A DNA stretch of 59,290 nucleotides from an uncultured Alcanivorax sp. (lineage in GTDB: Bacteria > Pseudomonadota > Gammaproteobacteria > Pseudomonadales > Alcanivoracaceae), in NCBI GenBank assembly GCA_913055795.1, contig CAJXLA010000004.1, forward strand, positions 1-59,290. Direction: 5' to 3'. Of this stretch, positions 28,424 through 37,402 are shown piece by piece. The stretch's first letter is position 1. Every line of letters starts with the position of its first letter. The position numbers and the translations under genes were made by a program. Under the pieces are notes generated by a model. That model was not told the DNA's origin, made no database searches, and was given only the letters and a program-made list of their open reading frames with translations.

Positions 28424-29857
28424 ATGGCCGAATTCAGTTCACTTCAGGTCACTTTCTTCATCACCTCGATGGTGGTGCTGCTGATCGTCATTTTCATCCT
28501 GTACAAGACTTATCTGGCTTCCAGAAACGTGGAGGCGCGCCTGGCGGAATTCTCTTCGCTGAGTCAGAGCAACTTCGGCCGCAAGATGCGCCTGATCGAG
28601 GCCAATGCCGACGAACACAAGCTCAACAAGAGTGTGCTCGGGCCGCTGGCGCGCATCATTGATGAGTACTGCGTCATGACCACCGACTCGGCGGGCAACA
28701 TTACCTTCGCCAACGACAAGTTTCTGTCACTCAGCGGTTTCAGTTACAAGGATCTGATCGGCCAGCACGAAAGCGTAAATCATCCGGATAGCGCGCAGGA
28801 GCACGAGGACCATTTCATGCACTGCGAACGGGCGTTGCACGGCGCCTGGAGCGGCGAAATCTGCAACCGGAACCGCGACGGCGAGCTCTACTGGGTCAAC
28901 ATGTTCATCTTCCCCCTGTCCTATATCACGGACGAGGACGAAGGCTACATCTACTTCGGTCACGACATTACCGCCATCAAGTCCCACAACAACGAACTGA
29001 TTCAGGCCGTGCGCGACAAGGACGAAAAGATCAACGAAGTTGAATCCATGCTCATGCACTCGGACAAGATGGCCTCCATCGGTACGATCTCCGCCGGCAT
29101 TGCCCACGAGATCAACACCCCCATGGGCTTTGTCTCGGGCAATCTGCGCCGCAACGAGCAATATCTGGAAGAACTGGCCAAGCTGGTGCAGGAAATGCGC
29201 AAGCGCGTCAACGCTGACCAGTTCGAACACCTGCTCCAGGCCACAACCAATCTGAATACCCCGAAACTGGATTTCATCCTCGACGATTACCGCGGTCTGA
29301 TTGAAGAAACCGATGAGGGCATTGCGCGCATCAAGTCCATCATTACCGACCTCAAGCACTTCTCGCACAACAAGGAAGAGGACGCCTTCGAGCCCATCAG
29401 CGCGGGACACTGCATCGACGTATCGCTCAACCTGGCGCGCTATACCCTCAAGAACAAGGTCCAGGTAAATCGAGACATCGCCGACGACCTGCCCCCCATC
29501 GCCGGCTCCGAGAGCCAGCTCTCCCAGGTTTTCATGAACCTGGTGGTCAATGCGGCCCAGGCCATGGAGAACGAGCGGGGCCGCATCGATATCCGCGCAC
29601 GGCAGGACGAAACCATGTGCACCATCGAGGTGGTCGACGATGGCCCGGGCATGACCCGGGAACAGATCGACAAGATCTTCGAGCCCTTCTTTACCACCAA
29701 ACCCGCGGGCGAGGGCACCGGCCTCGGATTGTCCATCTCCCAGGACATTATTCGTCGTCACGGCGGCGAACTGGATGTACGCAGCACCCCCGGGGAGGGC
29801 ACCTGCTTCGAGATCCGCCTCCCTTTGGTAAATGAAGATGCAATCCGCGCGGCCTGA
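28424..29857 (+). CDS. PAS-domain sensor histidine kinase
   Basis: A 477-residue kinase: one membrane helix (residues 9-28), a linker helix, a PAS domain (about 80-190: NITFANDKFLSLSGF, YWVNMFIFPL, GHDITAIK), and the H-box with H228 in SAGIAHEINTPMGF. The catalytic core has the N-box MNLVVNAAQAM, DDGPGM, EPFFTTKPAGEGTGLGL and the terminal strand FEIRLPL. The long insertion after the H-box (~235-330) places it in the HisKA family with NtrB/ZraS-like ATPase. It is the evident partner of the preceding receiver protein. The third gene begins inside its last nine codons. Confidence 0.92.
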   Translation: MAEFSSLQVTFFITSMVVLLIVIFILYKTYLASRNVEARLAEFSSLSQSNFGRKMRLIEANADEHKLNKSVLGPLARIIDEYCVMTTDSAGNITFANDKFLSLSGFSYKDLIGQHESVNHPDSAQEHEDHFMHCERALHGAWSGEICNRNRDGELYWVNMFIFPLSYITDEDEGYIYFGHDITAIKSHNNELIQAVRDKDEKINEVESMLMHSDKMASIGTISAGIAHEINTPMGFVSGNLRRNEQYLEELAKLVQEMRKRVNADQFEHLLQATTNLNTPKLDFILDDYRGLIEETDEGIARIKSIITDLKHFSHNKEEDAFEPISAGHCIDVSLNLARYTLKNKVQVNRDIADDLPPIAGSESQLSQVFMNLVVNAAQAMENERGRIDIRARQDETMCTIEVVDDGPGMTREQIDKIFEPFFTTKPAGEGTGLGLSISQDIIRRHGGELDVRSTPGEGTCFEIRLPLVNEDAIRAA

Positions 29858-30596
29858 CTACCGCTACCGCCTGATCCCGACCGCCGACGCGGACCGGGCG
29901 GCACAACAGCGGGACATCGATATTCATCTGGATGATGAACAACGCATCCGTCTCCCCGCCGGTTTTGAGCCGCCGGACTGGACCCGGCTGGATTATCATC
30001 AATGCAGCCATTGTCCACTGGATCCCGCCGAGTACCGTTATTGCCCGCTGGCGCTCAAGCTCGCGTGGATCCTGCCGGAACGCGGCTTGCCGCCGTCCCA
30101 CCACACCATCACGCTGGAAGTGGACACGCCGGAGCGCACCTACAGGGCTGAAACCACCCTGCAACGGGCGCTGAGCTCGTTGTTCGGACTGGTGTCCGCG
30201 CTTAGTGATTGCCCTCACACGCGTTTCCTCCGCCCCATGGCATTATTTCACCTGCCGGTGAGCATGGACCGCGAAGCCCTGGTGCGTGTGCTGGCTTTCC
30301 GCTTGCTGGATCGGTATCTGGAACATCGCAGGGATCCGCAGATTCCGGTGGATCTGGAGGGACTGGACGAGGCCTATCGCAATTTGAACCGGCTCAACCG
30401 GGATTTTCTTGAACGCTTGCGCGATGGTAGCTCGGACGCGCCCGTCAATGCCGTACTATTGCTGGAAATGCTCACGCGCGAGATGAACTGGGAGCTCGAG
30501 GATGAGCTCGCCCATGTGGCCGAATTTTTCAGTGCGCCGGAACCCGCGCCCGAGCCGGAAGCGCCGGAACAGATCGACTCCCGGCAACAGCTGTAA
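29832..30596 (+). CDS. Uncharacterised Cys-cluster protein in the kinase operon
   Basis: A 254-residue soluble protein I do not recognise firmly; it vaguely recalls the family named DUF6901. Residues 10-75 look like a small beta domain ending in C58-x2-C61-x9-C71 (HQCSHCPLDPAEYRYC), a possible metal or Fe-S site. Residues 75-120 resemble another beta section, and the remainder is helical. It ends in an acidic Pro/Glu-rich tail (EPAPEPEAPEQ). The gene overlaps the kinase gene by 26 bp, so cotranslation with the kinase is likely. A role as a redox- or metal-sensing partner is speculation. A second ATG six bases in (29838) is equally possible. Confidence 0.6.
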   Translation: MKMQSARPDYRYRLIPTADADRAAQQRDIDIHLDDEQRIRLPAGFEPPDWTRLDYHQCSHCPLDPAEYRYCPLALKLAWILPERGLPPSHHTITLEVDTPERTYRAETTLQRALSSLFGLVSALSDCPHTRFLRPMALFHLPVSMDREALVRVLAFRLLDRYLEHRRDPQIPVDLEGLDEAYRNLNRLNRDFLERLRDGSSDAPVNAVLLLEMLTREMNWELEDELAHVAEFFSAPEPAPEPEAPEQIDSRQQL

Positions 30597-30605
30597 CGTC
30601 CAGCC

Positions 30606-32762
30606 CTATGCGGCCGTGGCCTCCAGCGCGGTCAGCAGCAAACGCTGATAGAGCCGCTCGCGCAGCCCCCGGGGTTCCTCCAGGTCCATGCGCCGCAGTT
30701 CCGCCCGGTAATCGGCCGGACGGGCCGTGGTTTGCAACGCGCTCCGGCCCAGCTGAAAGTATTCCTTGCGGCTGACCTCTTCCTTGAGCCAATTCAGCGC
30801 ACCGACCAGGCGCTGTTCCGTGGCATCGAAGTCCGTACCCAGCGGGAAGGCCGGGAAAGTGTCCTTGCCGGCACGATCCGCCACGCGTTGCAACGTCTCC
30901 GGTCGGTTATAGCGAAAGCGTTCCGGAATGCTGTAATCGGCGCGCAACTTCCCCGCCTTCTGCGCCTGTTCCCGAAGCTCGTCCTGAAAGCGGCTGTCCG
31001 CCACGTTCAGCATGGCCATGACCACTTCCTCATCCGTCTTGGCCCGAAGATCAGCCACCCCGTATTCCGTTACCACCATGTCGCGCAGATGCCGGGGGAT
31101 GGTGTTGTGGGCATAGGAAAAGACCACATTGGATTGCGCCTCGCCATCACGCATGCGCCAGGCACGGGTCATGATTACCGAGCGTGCCCCCGCCAGCTCG
31201 TGGGCCTGACTGACAAAGTTGTACTGTCCGCCCACACCGCTGAGTACGCGTCCGTCGCCAATCTGATCCGATATGGCCGCGCCCAGCAGGGTGACGCTGA
31301 AGGCGGTATTCATGAAACGCGCGTCCCGGCGCTGCAGGCGTTTCAGCTCTTCATTCCCGTAGAGATGATTGATGAAACCGATGCGGGTCATATTGATCGC
31401 ATCGCGCTCGCTTGCGTTTAGTTCGCGCAAGCGCTGATACATGGCACGCGGGCCCAGATAAAAACCACCGTGCATGACTCTGCCGTTGTCGAGGTGATCA
31501 CCGAAGAATACTCCCAGTGCCTCGCGGGTGGCGGGATCGTCCAGGTCATTGGCCACGACTTGCCCGCCGGGCAGGTGCAGCCGGGTCCCCTCCACGCTGA
31601 TGCCGGAACGCAACAGACCGAACTGCTGCAGCAGCGCCAGCGCTTCGCCCGTCAGGGGTGACCCGATACCGCCTTTTTCGCGCAGAGCATCCAGCAGGGG
31701 CCAGCCCGGTACCGCGTCCGGATGATCCAGCACCCATGCCTGTAGCGCGGACCACGCATAGACCGGACGGCGAATCACCCCTTCGTCCATAAGGCGCAAC
31801 AGCCCGTGGTTGATCATCTCGCTGCAGCCATACAGACCCTCACGGAAAGGCGCCTCGCCCCCCTCCCGGTTCACCCGCTCGCGATGCTCGGGCGGCAGAT
31901 TCAGCTCACGCAGCAGTGCCTGGTAATCATCGGGATGGTGATGACGCCGTAGCGCATGATGCACCAGGGCATCGCCCAGCGCGCCGATACCGATCTGCAG
32001 GGTGCCACCGTCGCGGACCAGGGTACTGGCATGCAGCCCCACGAAATGATCCTGCAGCTGTACGGGCATGTTGGGCATGCTGAACAGCGTCGTCTGCCCC
32101 GCCGGATCGTCCAGCAGGATATCCATTTCCGGCAGCCAGTCCCCCACCCGGGCGTCGTTGCCCATGAAGGGCAGATCAGGATGAATCTGCCCCACGGAAA
32201 CGACGGCCTCGCCCGCTTCCCGTCGGGCCTGCAAAAGCGGCAGCAACTCCAGCGACACTTCCGGGTTGCAGGAAAAACTGTACTCCCGGCCCTGATCCGT
32301 ATCACGCACGGCCAGCATCTGCGCTACCACATTCACGCCCCGCGCATTGAGATCCCGGGCGGCATGGGTGTAGTTCACGCTGATGTAATGCCGCTGGGCA
32401 TCGGTGCTGTTCAGCATGGCACCGGGCTGAAAGAAGAATTCGAAGACCCGGATATTGTCCGGCAACTGGCCGCGCCGCATGGGGGCGAGATAGGCGGGCT
32501 CCTCGTAATCGCCGAAAACGCGGTCAGCGAAGGGTTCCAGAAAGCGTTTTTCCAGTCCGCTGCTCGCCGCCGGACGACCCAGCGACAGCGCGGTGTAGAT
32601 CTCCAGCTGTACCCTGGAGTCTTCCGAGGCACGCTGATAAAGCGCGTTCACAAAACGATTGGGCTTGCCCAGCCCCAGCGGCATGCCCAGCCGAATCTCG
32701 CCGCCGGTGCGCTTGATCACCTCGTCGGCGGCGGCGAGCGCGTCCTTCATGGATTCAGGCAC
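30606..32762 (-). CDS. Acetyl-CoA hydrolase/transferase family protein
   Basis: A protein of about 718 residues. The C-terminal half carries the acetyl-CoA hydrolase/transferase signature: GVGGQYNFVSQA, SVIMTRAWR and VVTEYGVADLRAKTDEE (C-terminal motif with the ADLR loop). The N-terminal half (GEIRLGMPLGLGKPN, AYLAPMRRG) is the family's other half. It may hydrolyse acetyl- or propionyl-CoA or move CoA between carboxylates. The start is uncertain: GTG 32762 has GGAGGG at the right distance, while ATG 32750 four codons later is the alternative. It converges on the Cys-cluster gene with a 9-bp gap. Confidence 0.85.
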   Translation of the reverse strand: MPESMKDALAAADEVIKRTGGEIRLGMPLGLGKPNRFVNALYQRASEDSRVQLEIYTALSLGRPAASSGLEKRFLEPFADRVFGDYEEPAYLAPMRRGQLPDNIRVFEFFFQPGAMLNSTDAQRHYISVNYTHAARDLNARGVNVVAQMLAVRDTDQGREYSFSCNPEVSLELLPLLQARREAGEAVVSVGQIHPDLPFMGNDARVGDWLPEMDILLDDPAGQTTLFSMPNMPVQLQDHFVGLHASTLVRDGGTLQIGIGALGDALVHHALRRHHHPDDYQALLRELNLPPEHRERVNREGGEAPFREGLYGCSEMINHGLLRLMDEGVIRRPVYAWSALQAWVLDHPDAVPGWPLLDALREKGGIGSPLTGEALALLQQFGLLRSGISVEGTRLHLPGGQVVANDLDDPATREALGVFFGDHLDNGRVMHGGFYLGPRAMYQRLRELNASERDAINMTRIGFINHLYGNEELKRLQRRDARFMNTAFSVTLLGAAISDQIGDGRVLSGVGGQYNFVSQAHELAGARSVIMTRAWRMRDGEAQSNVVFSYAHNTIPRHLRDMVVTEYGVADLRAKTDEEVVMAMLNVADSRFQDELREQAQKAGKLRADYSIPERFRYNRPETLQRVADRAGKDTFPAFPLGTDFDATEQRLVGALNWLKEEVSRKEYFQLGRSALQTTARPADYRAELRRMDLEEPRGLRERLYQRLLLTALEATAA

Positions 32763-32920
32763 AAGACCCTCCGGCAAATTGCAACTCGATCCCGTTCGGG
32801 CTCCCGTCCCGATTCTCCAGCAAGAACGCCGCGCAAGCCAGCCTTCAGGACCACTGGTCCAGTCCCGATGGCCTTCCATTGACCTTTATCAATTCACTCC
32901 CGATTCGCACAACACATTTT

Positions 32921-34411
32921 TCAGGAGCGCGGCGATGGGCTCTCGTGGGAGCGCTCGACCGGATCAATCCGCACGAGCAGATGACGACGATTGCGGTATT
33001 CTACCGCCACCGGCCGTTCGAACCAGCCACGCAATGGATCCAGGCGATCGTGGTCAATGGCGACGAACACAGGCGTATGGGTACGCTCGGCTAGCAGATC
33101 GCGCAGTGTGTCTTCGGTAATCAGCGACGCCTCTTCCCGCGTATAAAAGCGCGCGGAAAACGGCAGGCTGTCCAGATACAACAGCTCGGACTGGCGCGGC
33201 CCGGGGTGCCGCTGATAATACTCGACCAGACCCGCCTCGGTGCGCAGTATATCCGGTTTAAGCGCCAGATACGCCGTCACTCCGCCGGTCAGCACCGGTA
33301 TGACGAAGGTCAGACCCAGGGCCGCGCGCGACCAGCCCGGACGATGTCCGCTCTCCAGACCAACCACAGTGCGGCCCAGCAGGAGCGCAGCAAAAGGCAA
33401 AGCGGGCAATACATAAGTGGGCAGCACATTCGATGACATTGTGAAAAACAGCATGGGCGTCAGCGACGCCAGAACTTCGAAACGGGTCAGCTCATTCAGC
33501 CGGGGCTTGACCGGATACCCACGCCGCAGACGAATGCCGATCCAGATCAACACGGCCGCCAGCACCGCCAGACTCCAGGGCAGCGCCATTTCCACCCAGA
33601 AACGCCAGATCATGCCCAGGGGTTCGTCATGGGCATTGCCGTACAGATCGCCCTGCCATTCCGGGACCAGAAACCGCTTGATGTGCTCGCCCACCAGGAA
33701 ATACTCGAGAAAGCCCGGGGTTTTCCACTCGGCGGCCAGATACCAGGGAGCGGCCAGCGCCAGGGTCAGCAGCGAACCGCGCCACCACGGCAGCGCCCGC
33801 CACAGCCGCCGCCAGTGTCCGCCCAGCAGGGTCCACAAGAACACCGGCAGGCCCACCAGCACCACGGCCACCGGCCCCTTGGCCAGCAACCCCAGGGCCA
33901 GCCCGATGAACACCAAGCAGGGCTCGCTCCGGGCGGATCTAGCCGCGATGATCCGGGCGAAGGCGGTTAGACTGAGCGTGGTCGCCAGCACCAGAAGTGG
34001 GTCGATCAGCACCAGCCCCGCGACCAGATACGTCAATCCCATGCTGACCCAGCAAAGCGCGCTCCAGAGCCCGACCCGGACGCCGTACACCCGGCGCCCG
34101 TGATGGGCGATCAACGCTGTCGTGGCGATCACCGCCAGCCAGCTGGGCAGACGCGCGGCGAATTCATTCACCCCCAGCCCGTGCATGAACAACGCCTGTA
34201 GCCAGAACAGCAAGGGCGGCTTGCCCCAGAACACCACATCCGGCTTGAACCAGGGAGTGATCCAATCGCCGGTAATCATCATCAGACGCGCGATTTCGGC
34301 GTACCGGGCCTCGGTGGTGTCACTCAGCGGCAGCACGAAGATGCCAGGCAGGCGGCTGAGCAACAACGCCGCCACCACCAGCAGCAATATTCTGGTGGCA
34401 ATCCGCTTCAT
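32921..34411 (-). CDS. ArnT-like GT-C glycosyltransferase
   Basis: A 496-residue polytopic membrane protein (about 11-12 helices) of the GT39/ArnT/PMT superfamily. The first periplasmic loop has the catalytic Asp region LSDTTEARYAEIARLM and then WGKPPLLFWLQAL. The C-terminal third (~390-496) is a soluble periplasmic domain. Such enzymes use undecaprenyl-phosphate sugars to modify lipid A, O-antigen or proteins outside the inner membrane. With the GtrB-like and GtrA-like genes just upstream it forms a three-gene Gtr-type module. The start overlaps the GT2 gene by 4 bp (ATGA). The sugar and acceptor are unknown. Confidence 0.88.
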   Translation of the reverse strand: MKRIATRILLLVVAALLLSRLPGIFVLPLSDTTEARYAEIARLMMITGDWITPWFKPDVVFWGKPPLLFWLQALFMHGLGVNEFAARLPSWLAVIATTALIAHHGRRVYGVRVGLWSALCWVSMGLTYLVAGLVLIDPLLVLATTLSLTAFARIIAARSARSEPCLVFIGLALGLLAKGPVAVVLVGLPVFLWTLLGGHWRRLWRALPWWRGSLLTLALAAPWYLAAEWKTPGFLEYFLVGEHIKRFLVPEWQGDLYGNAHDEPLGMIWRFWVEMALPWSLAVLAAVLIWIGIRLRRGYPVKPRLNELTRFEVLASLTPMLFFTMSSNVLPTYVLPALPFAALLLGRTVVGLESGHRPGWSRAALGLTFVIPVLTGGVTAYLALKPDILRTEAGLVEYYQRHPGPRQSELLYLDSLPFSARFYTREEASLITEDTLRDLLAERTHTPVFVAIDHDRLDPLRGWFERPVAVEYRNRRHLLVRIDPVERSHESPSPRS

Positions 34412-35385
34412 GATCGGCCCTCGCGCATGTCGTCCGCGCGCGGGGCCGGATCCACCCGGGCATCACCGTGAATATCCCGTATCAGATAGAGCGGGCGCTG
34501 TTTGGTCTCGATATAGGTCTTGCCGACATATTCGCCCAGAATGCCGATACTGATCAGCTGAACGCCGCCCAGAAAGGTAATAATGGCGATCAGGGACGGA
34601 TAGCCCGGCGGATCGCCACCGATAGCCAGGGCCTTGATCTCGATCCAGAATCCGAAGAACAAACCAATCGCGGCGGCGCAGATACCGATCACGGTCACCA
34701 AACGCAGTGGCGCGATGGAGAAGGAGGTAATGCCTTCCCAGGCCAGTTTCAGCAGGCTCAGGGGTTTCCACTTGGTTTCGCCGGCAGTACGGGGCGGACG
34801 GTCATAGCTGATAATTTCCGTGGGCATACCCACCCAGGTGAGCAACCCCTTCATGAAGCGGTTACGCTCGGGCAGCTGCAACAACGCATTCACCGCGCGC
34901 CGGCTCATCAGGCGAAAATCGCCCACATTGGCTGGAATCGGGACATCGCTGGCCCGTCCGATCAACCAGTAGAACAGGCGCGCGCTGACGCGCTTGAACC
35001 AGGTTTCACCTTCGCGGGTACGGCGCTGCATCAGCACCTGGTCTCGGCCGGCGCGCCAGTAATCCAGCATGACCGGGATCCATTCCGGCGGATCCTGCAG
35101 GTCCGCATCCATGATGATCACGGCATCTCCACGGGCATAATCGAGCCCGGCTGACAACGCCGCCTCCTTGCCGAAATTTCGACTCAGCCGTAGCAGGCGG
35201 ATGCGCGTATCCGTGCGCGCAGCCTCGATCAGATAAGCGCCACCGTCATCCGTGCCGCCGTCGTCCACGAACACCAGCTCCGTTTCCAGATCCAGCGGCG
35301 CCACCACCTCACTCAACCGATCCAGGCAATGGGGCAGCGCTTCGCGCTCATTGAAGATGGGAATCACAATACTCAAGCATGCCAT
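34408..35385 (-). CDS. GtrB/DPM-like family 2 glycosyltransferase
   Basis: A 325-residue GT-A enzyme: SIVIPIFNEREALP at the N-terminus, FVDDGGTDDGG, the DXD-like MDADLQDPPEW, and RNFGKEAALSAG. Two C-terminal membrane helices (~230-250 and ~265-290) and GEYVGKTYIE follow. This layout matches GtrB and ArnC, which load a sugar onto undecaprenyl phosphate at the cytoplasmic face. A nucleotide-sugar substrate cannot be read from the sequence. It sits between GtrA (6-bp gap) and the ArnT-like gene (4-bp overlap), so the three are clearly one operon. Confidence 0.9.
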   Translation of the reverse strand: MACLSIVIPIFNEREALPHCLDRLSEVVAPLDLETELVFVDDGGTDDGGAYLIEAARTDTRIRLLRLSRNFGKEAALSAGLDYARGDAVIIMDADLQDPPEWIPVMLDYWRAGRDQVLMQRRTREGETWFKRVSARLFYWLIGRASDVPIPANVGDFRLMSRRAVNALLQLPERNRFMKGLLTWVGMPTEIISYDRPPRTAGETKWKPLSLLKLAWEGITSFSIAPLRLVTVIGICAAAIGLFFGFWIEIKALAIGGDPPGYPSLIAIITFLGGVQLISIGILGEYVGKTYIETKQRPLYLIRDIHGDARVDPAPRADDMREGRS

Positions 35386-35391
35386 TACGTC

Positions 35392-35808
35392 TTACTCCCG
35401 ATCCGAAGGGGACCAGCGCGGGTGGAACACCAGCTGCTTGTAGAGCCCATAGCTGAGCACCGCCACGGCCATGGTGGTCAGCACCTGCGCCGCCGCGACC
35501 GACAGATTCAGTCCGTTATACAGTCCGGCGAAGAGCAGGGCATTGGCCAGCCAGCCTACGCCGCACACCAACAGATACCGTGGCAGCGCATGCCGGTGCG
35601 CGCGGTCGGAACGAAAGGTGACATGGTATTGCAGGCCATAGTTTGTGGCGGCCCCCACGGCCGCCCCCACCACGGTTGCCACCAAAGGCATGGTGCCCAC
35701 ATACACCAGCACGGCCATCACCGCCCAGTGCGCCAGCGTGGAAACACCGCCGGCGCCGAGAAAGCGCAGCGGTCGCAGCGGATCCCGTTGTCCAGGTGCC
35801 TGCCTCAT
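35392..35808 (-). CDS. GtrA-like flippase
   Basis: A 138-residue protein with four membrane helices (residues ~15-35, 38-60, 75-95, 105-125). LRFLGAGGVSTLAHWAVM, AAVGAATNYGLQYHVTF and YGLYKQLVFH are typical of the GtrA/DPMS3 family. Members are thought to flip the polyprenyl-phosphate sugar made by GtrB to the periplasmic side, where the GT-C enzyme uses it. ATG 35808 follows GGAGAG and fits the family length; an in-frame ATG further up adds unrelated residues. It is the first gene of the operon, with a large non-coding stretch upstream. Confidence 0.88.
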   Translation of the reverse strand: MRQAPGQRDPLRPLRFLGAGGVSTLAHWAVMAVLVYVGTMPLVATVVGAAVGAATNYGLQYHVTFRSDRAHRHALPRYLLVCGVGWLANALLFAGLYNGLNLSVAAAQVLTTMAVAVLSYGLYKQLVFHPRWSPSDRE

Positions 35809-36354
35809 TAGCTCTCCGCCTTTCGCATACCAGCCGACCGGGTGTGACTCGCTTTCGAGGCCCATCGTTCACGGTACGAGGCAAACGCATACCCTGATAT
35901 AACCTCGGTCAAGTGCAGGTGAAGCGATCCGGCAGTGCCTGCCCTGCGGCCCTTAAGGCATGCCCGGACCGGTCACACCGGATACACTTGCTCAGAGCCC
36001 CGGACGGGCGTCACAAGTTACCGGACCGTGCGTTCAGGAACGCGGTAGCTCTGCCGGTCCATGAGATCCAGACTGCATTCGAGGTTCTCGAGCCGGTGCA
36101 GGAACGACTCGACCAGTGCGGAAAAGCGGAAACACGGGTGTCACTCATGCTGGTAAAGCGTATCCACCTGAGACATCGAACACCCCGATTATTGCAAGGC
36201 GACCGTATCCTAACAAGAACATCATGCATTTTTCTGGTGCCGGACCATTTCATGGATGATCCCTTGCCGACCGGCGAAATGCGGCGGATGAACGGGAATA
36301 TGAGCGATCCCCGTTCAAACCAGGAATCCCTAACGAATCAACGGAACCGGGATC
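35809..36354. other. 546-bp stretch without a supported gene
   Basis: This gap lies between DUF6940 and gtrA, both leftward. The promoter of the gtrA operon should be here, but no convincing -35/-10 pair was found. An inverted repeat GAACGGG/CCCGTTC is at 36290-36316. On the minus strand, 36176-36018 holds a short frame that begins MSQVDTLYQHE, hits TGA at codon 12 and continues for 40 codons with high GC at third positions to TAA. It may be a decayed small gene. A 178-codon open frame on the plus strand has no recognisable content and no clear ribosome site. Confidence 0.6.
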
Positions 36355-36954
36355 TCAGGGCGCCGCACGATAGGGCGCGTGAAGATAATACTTGGGTCGC
36401 GTATCCACGCGCAGATGCAGCCAGGGTACTCCGGTGCCGGCCGTACTGAGCCACACCGGGTGTTTACCCAGCCCGCGCTCCAGGGCCGCGCCCACCTGTT
36501 GCCAGAGTGCGTGCTGCTGATCACCTGGCGCGCTGCGCGTAAAAGCGGCCAGATGCGCATAAGGGGCGCGGGACTCGCCCGGTGTGGGCACCACCATCAG
36601 GGCGTCACCCCCCAGATTGGTGAATTCGAGTACGTCCCCGGGGGCCGCACTCCGGAAATGCTCCGCGAAATCCGACGGATCCGCCGCTCGTTGCAGCTCG
36701 GGCGCATCCAGGAGTACGAACGCGAAGGGCTGGTGGAGGTTGTAGCGGGTCACAGGTGGTGTTTCCCAGCGGAAGGCGTCCAGTGGCGCCTCCGCCAGCA
36801 GATGCATGAAGAAGGCACGAAATCCGGGATCCCGTTGCCAGCACTCCATGACGTCGGCACGGGACACCGGGACGCCTGCCCGCTCGATCATGACCTTGCG
36901 GCCGCCGTCCTGATGGAGGGGTTCCGTTCGGGCGTGCCAACCCATCTCTGTCAT
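36355..36954 (-). CDS. DUF6940 family protein
   Basis: A 199-residue soluble protein. The middle and end, FRAFFMHLLAEAPLDAFRWETPP, FVLLDAPEL, TNLGGDALMVVP, VWLSTAGTGVPWLHLRVD and PKYYLHAPYR (each partly shown), match the family I remember as DUF6940. Such proteins occur widely in bacteria and no function is known. The regular spacing of conserved Trp and Asp residues suggests an enzyme-like fold but no catalytic site can be assigned. ATG 36954 begins 8 bp after the SMR transporter gene, suggesting cotranscription. Confidence 0.78.
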   Translation of the reverse strand: MTEMGWHARTEPLHQDGGRKVMIERAGVPVSRADVMECWQRDPGFRAFFMHLLAEAPLDAFRWETPPVTRYNLHQPFAFVLLDAPELQRAADPSDFAEHFRSAAPGDVLEFTNLGGDALMVVPTPGESRAPYAHLAAFTRSAPGDQQHALWQQVGAALERGLGKHPVWLSTAGTGVPWLHLRVDTRPKYYLHAPYRAAP

Positions 36955-36962
36955 GGGGATTC

Positions 36963-37295
36963 CTAATGGACCACCGTGCTGGAAAACACATTCATCACGA
37001 TCACCCCGCTCACGATCAGCCCTATGCCGATCAGGGCCGGGGCATCCAGTTTCTGACCGAAAATCAGCCAGGACGCCAGGGCAATCAGGGCCACACCCAG
37101 CCCCGCCCAGATGGCATAGGCCACGCCCACGGGAATCGTGCGTAGCGTCAGCGAGAGAAAATAGAACGCCAACATATAGCCCGCGACGACCAGCACTGTG
37201 GGCCACAACCGGGTAAAGCCTTCACTCGATTTCAGTGCGGACGTGGCCACCACTTCCGAGAGGATGGCAACACACAGAAAGATCCAGTTCTTCAT
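36963..37295 (-). CDS. Small multidrug resistance (EmrE-type) transporter
   Basis: A 110-residue SMR transporter with four membrane helices. The essential membrane Glu is E14 ([16 protein letters not shown]). [19 protein letters not shown] and the last helix [16 protein letters not shown] follow the EmrE pattern. It acts as a dual-topology dimer exchanging protons for cationic drugs. '[13 protein letters not shown]' is shared by EmrE-type exporters; the guanidinium-specific SugE/Gdx type cannot be wholly excluded. It lies 107 bp downstream of yaeQ and 8 bp upstream of the DUF6940 gene on the same strand. Confidence 0.92.
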   Translation of the reverse strand: MKNWIFLCVAILSEVVATSALKSSEGFTRLWPTVLVVAGYMLAFYFLSLTLRTIPVGVAYAIWAGLGVALIALASWLIFGQKLDAPALIGIGLIVSGVIVMNVFSSTVVH

Positions 37296-37402
37296 GATGC
37301 ACCCCTCGTCGGACGCCCCGCGAACATGGCAGGGAAAGGCGGCTCTTCCTTTGTACGCCCTCATGCGGTGCGAGTCCATGCACGCACGCGTGTGGCTTTC
37401 GC

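Noticed and set aside
35913-36449. 178-codon plus-strand frame upstream of DUF6940
   Set aside because: No ribosome site, no recognisable content, and its end overlaps the DUF6940 gene in antisense.
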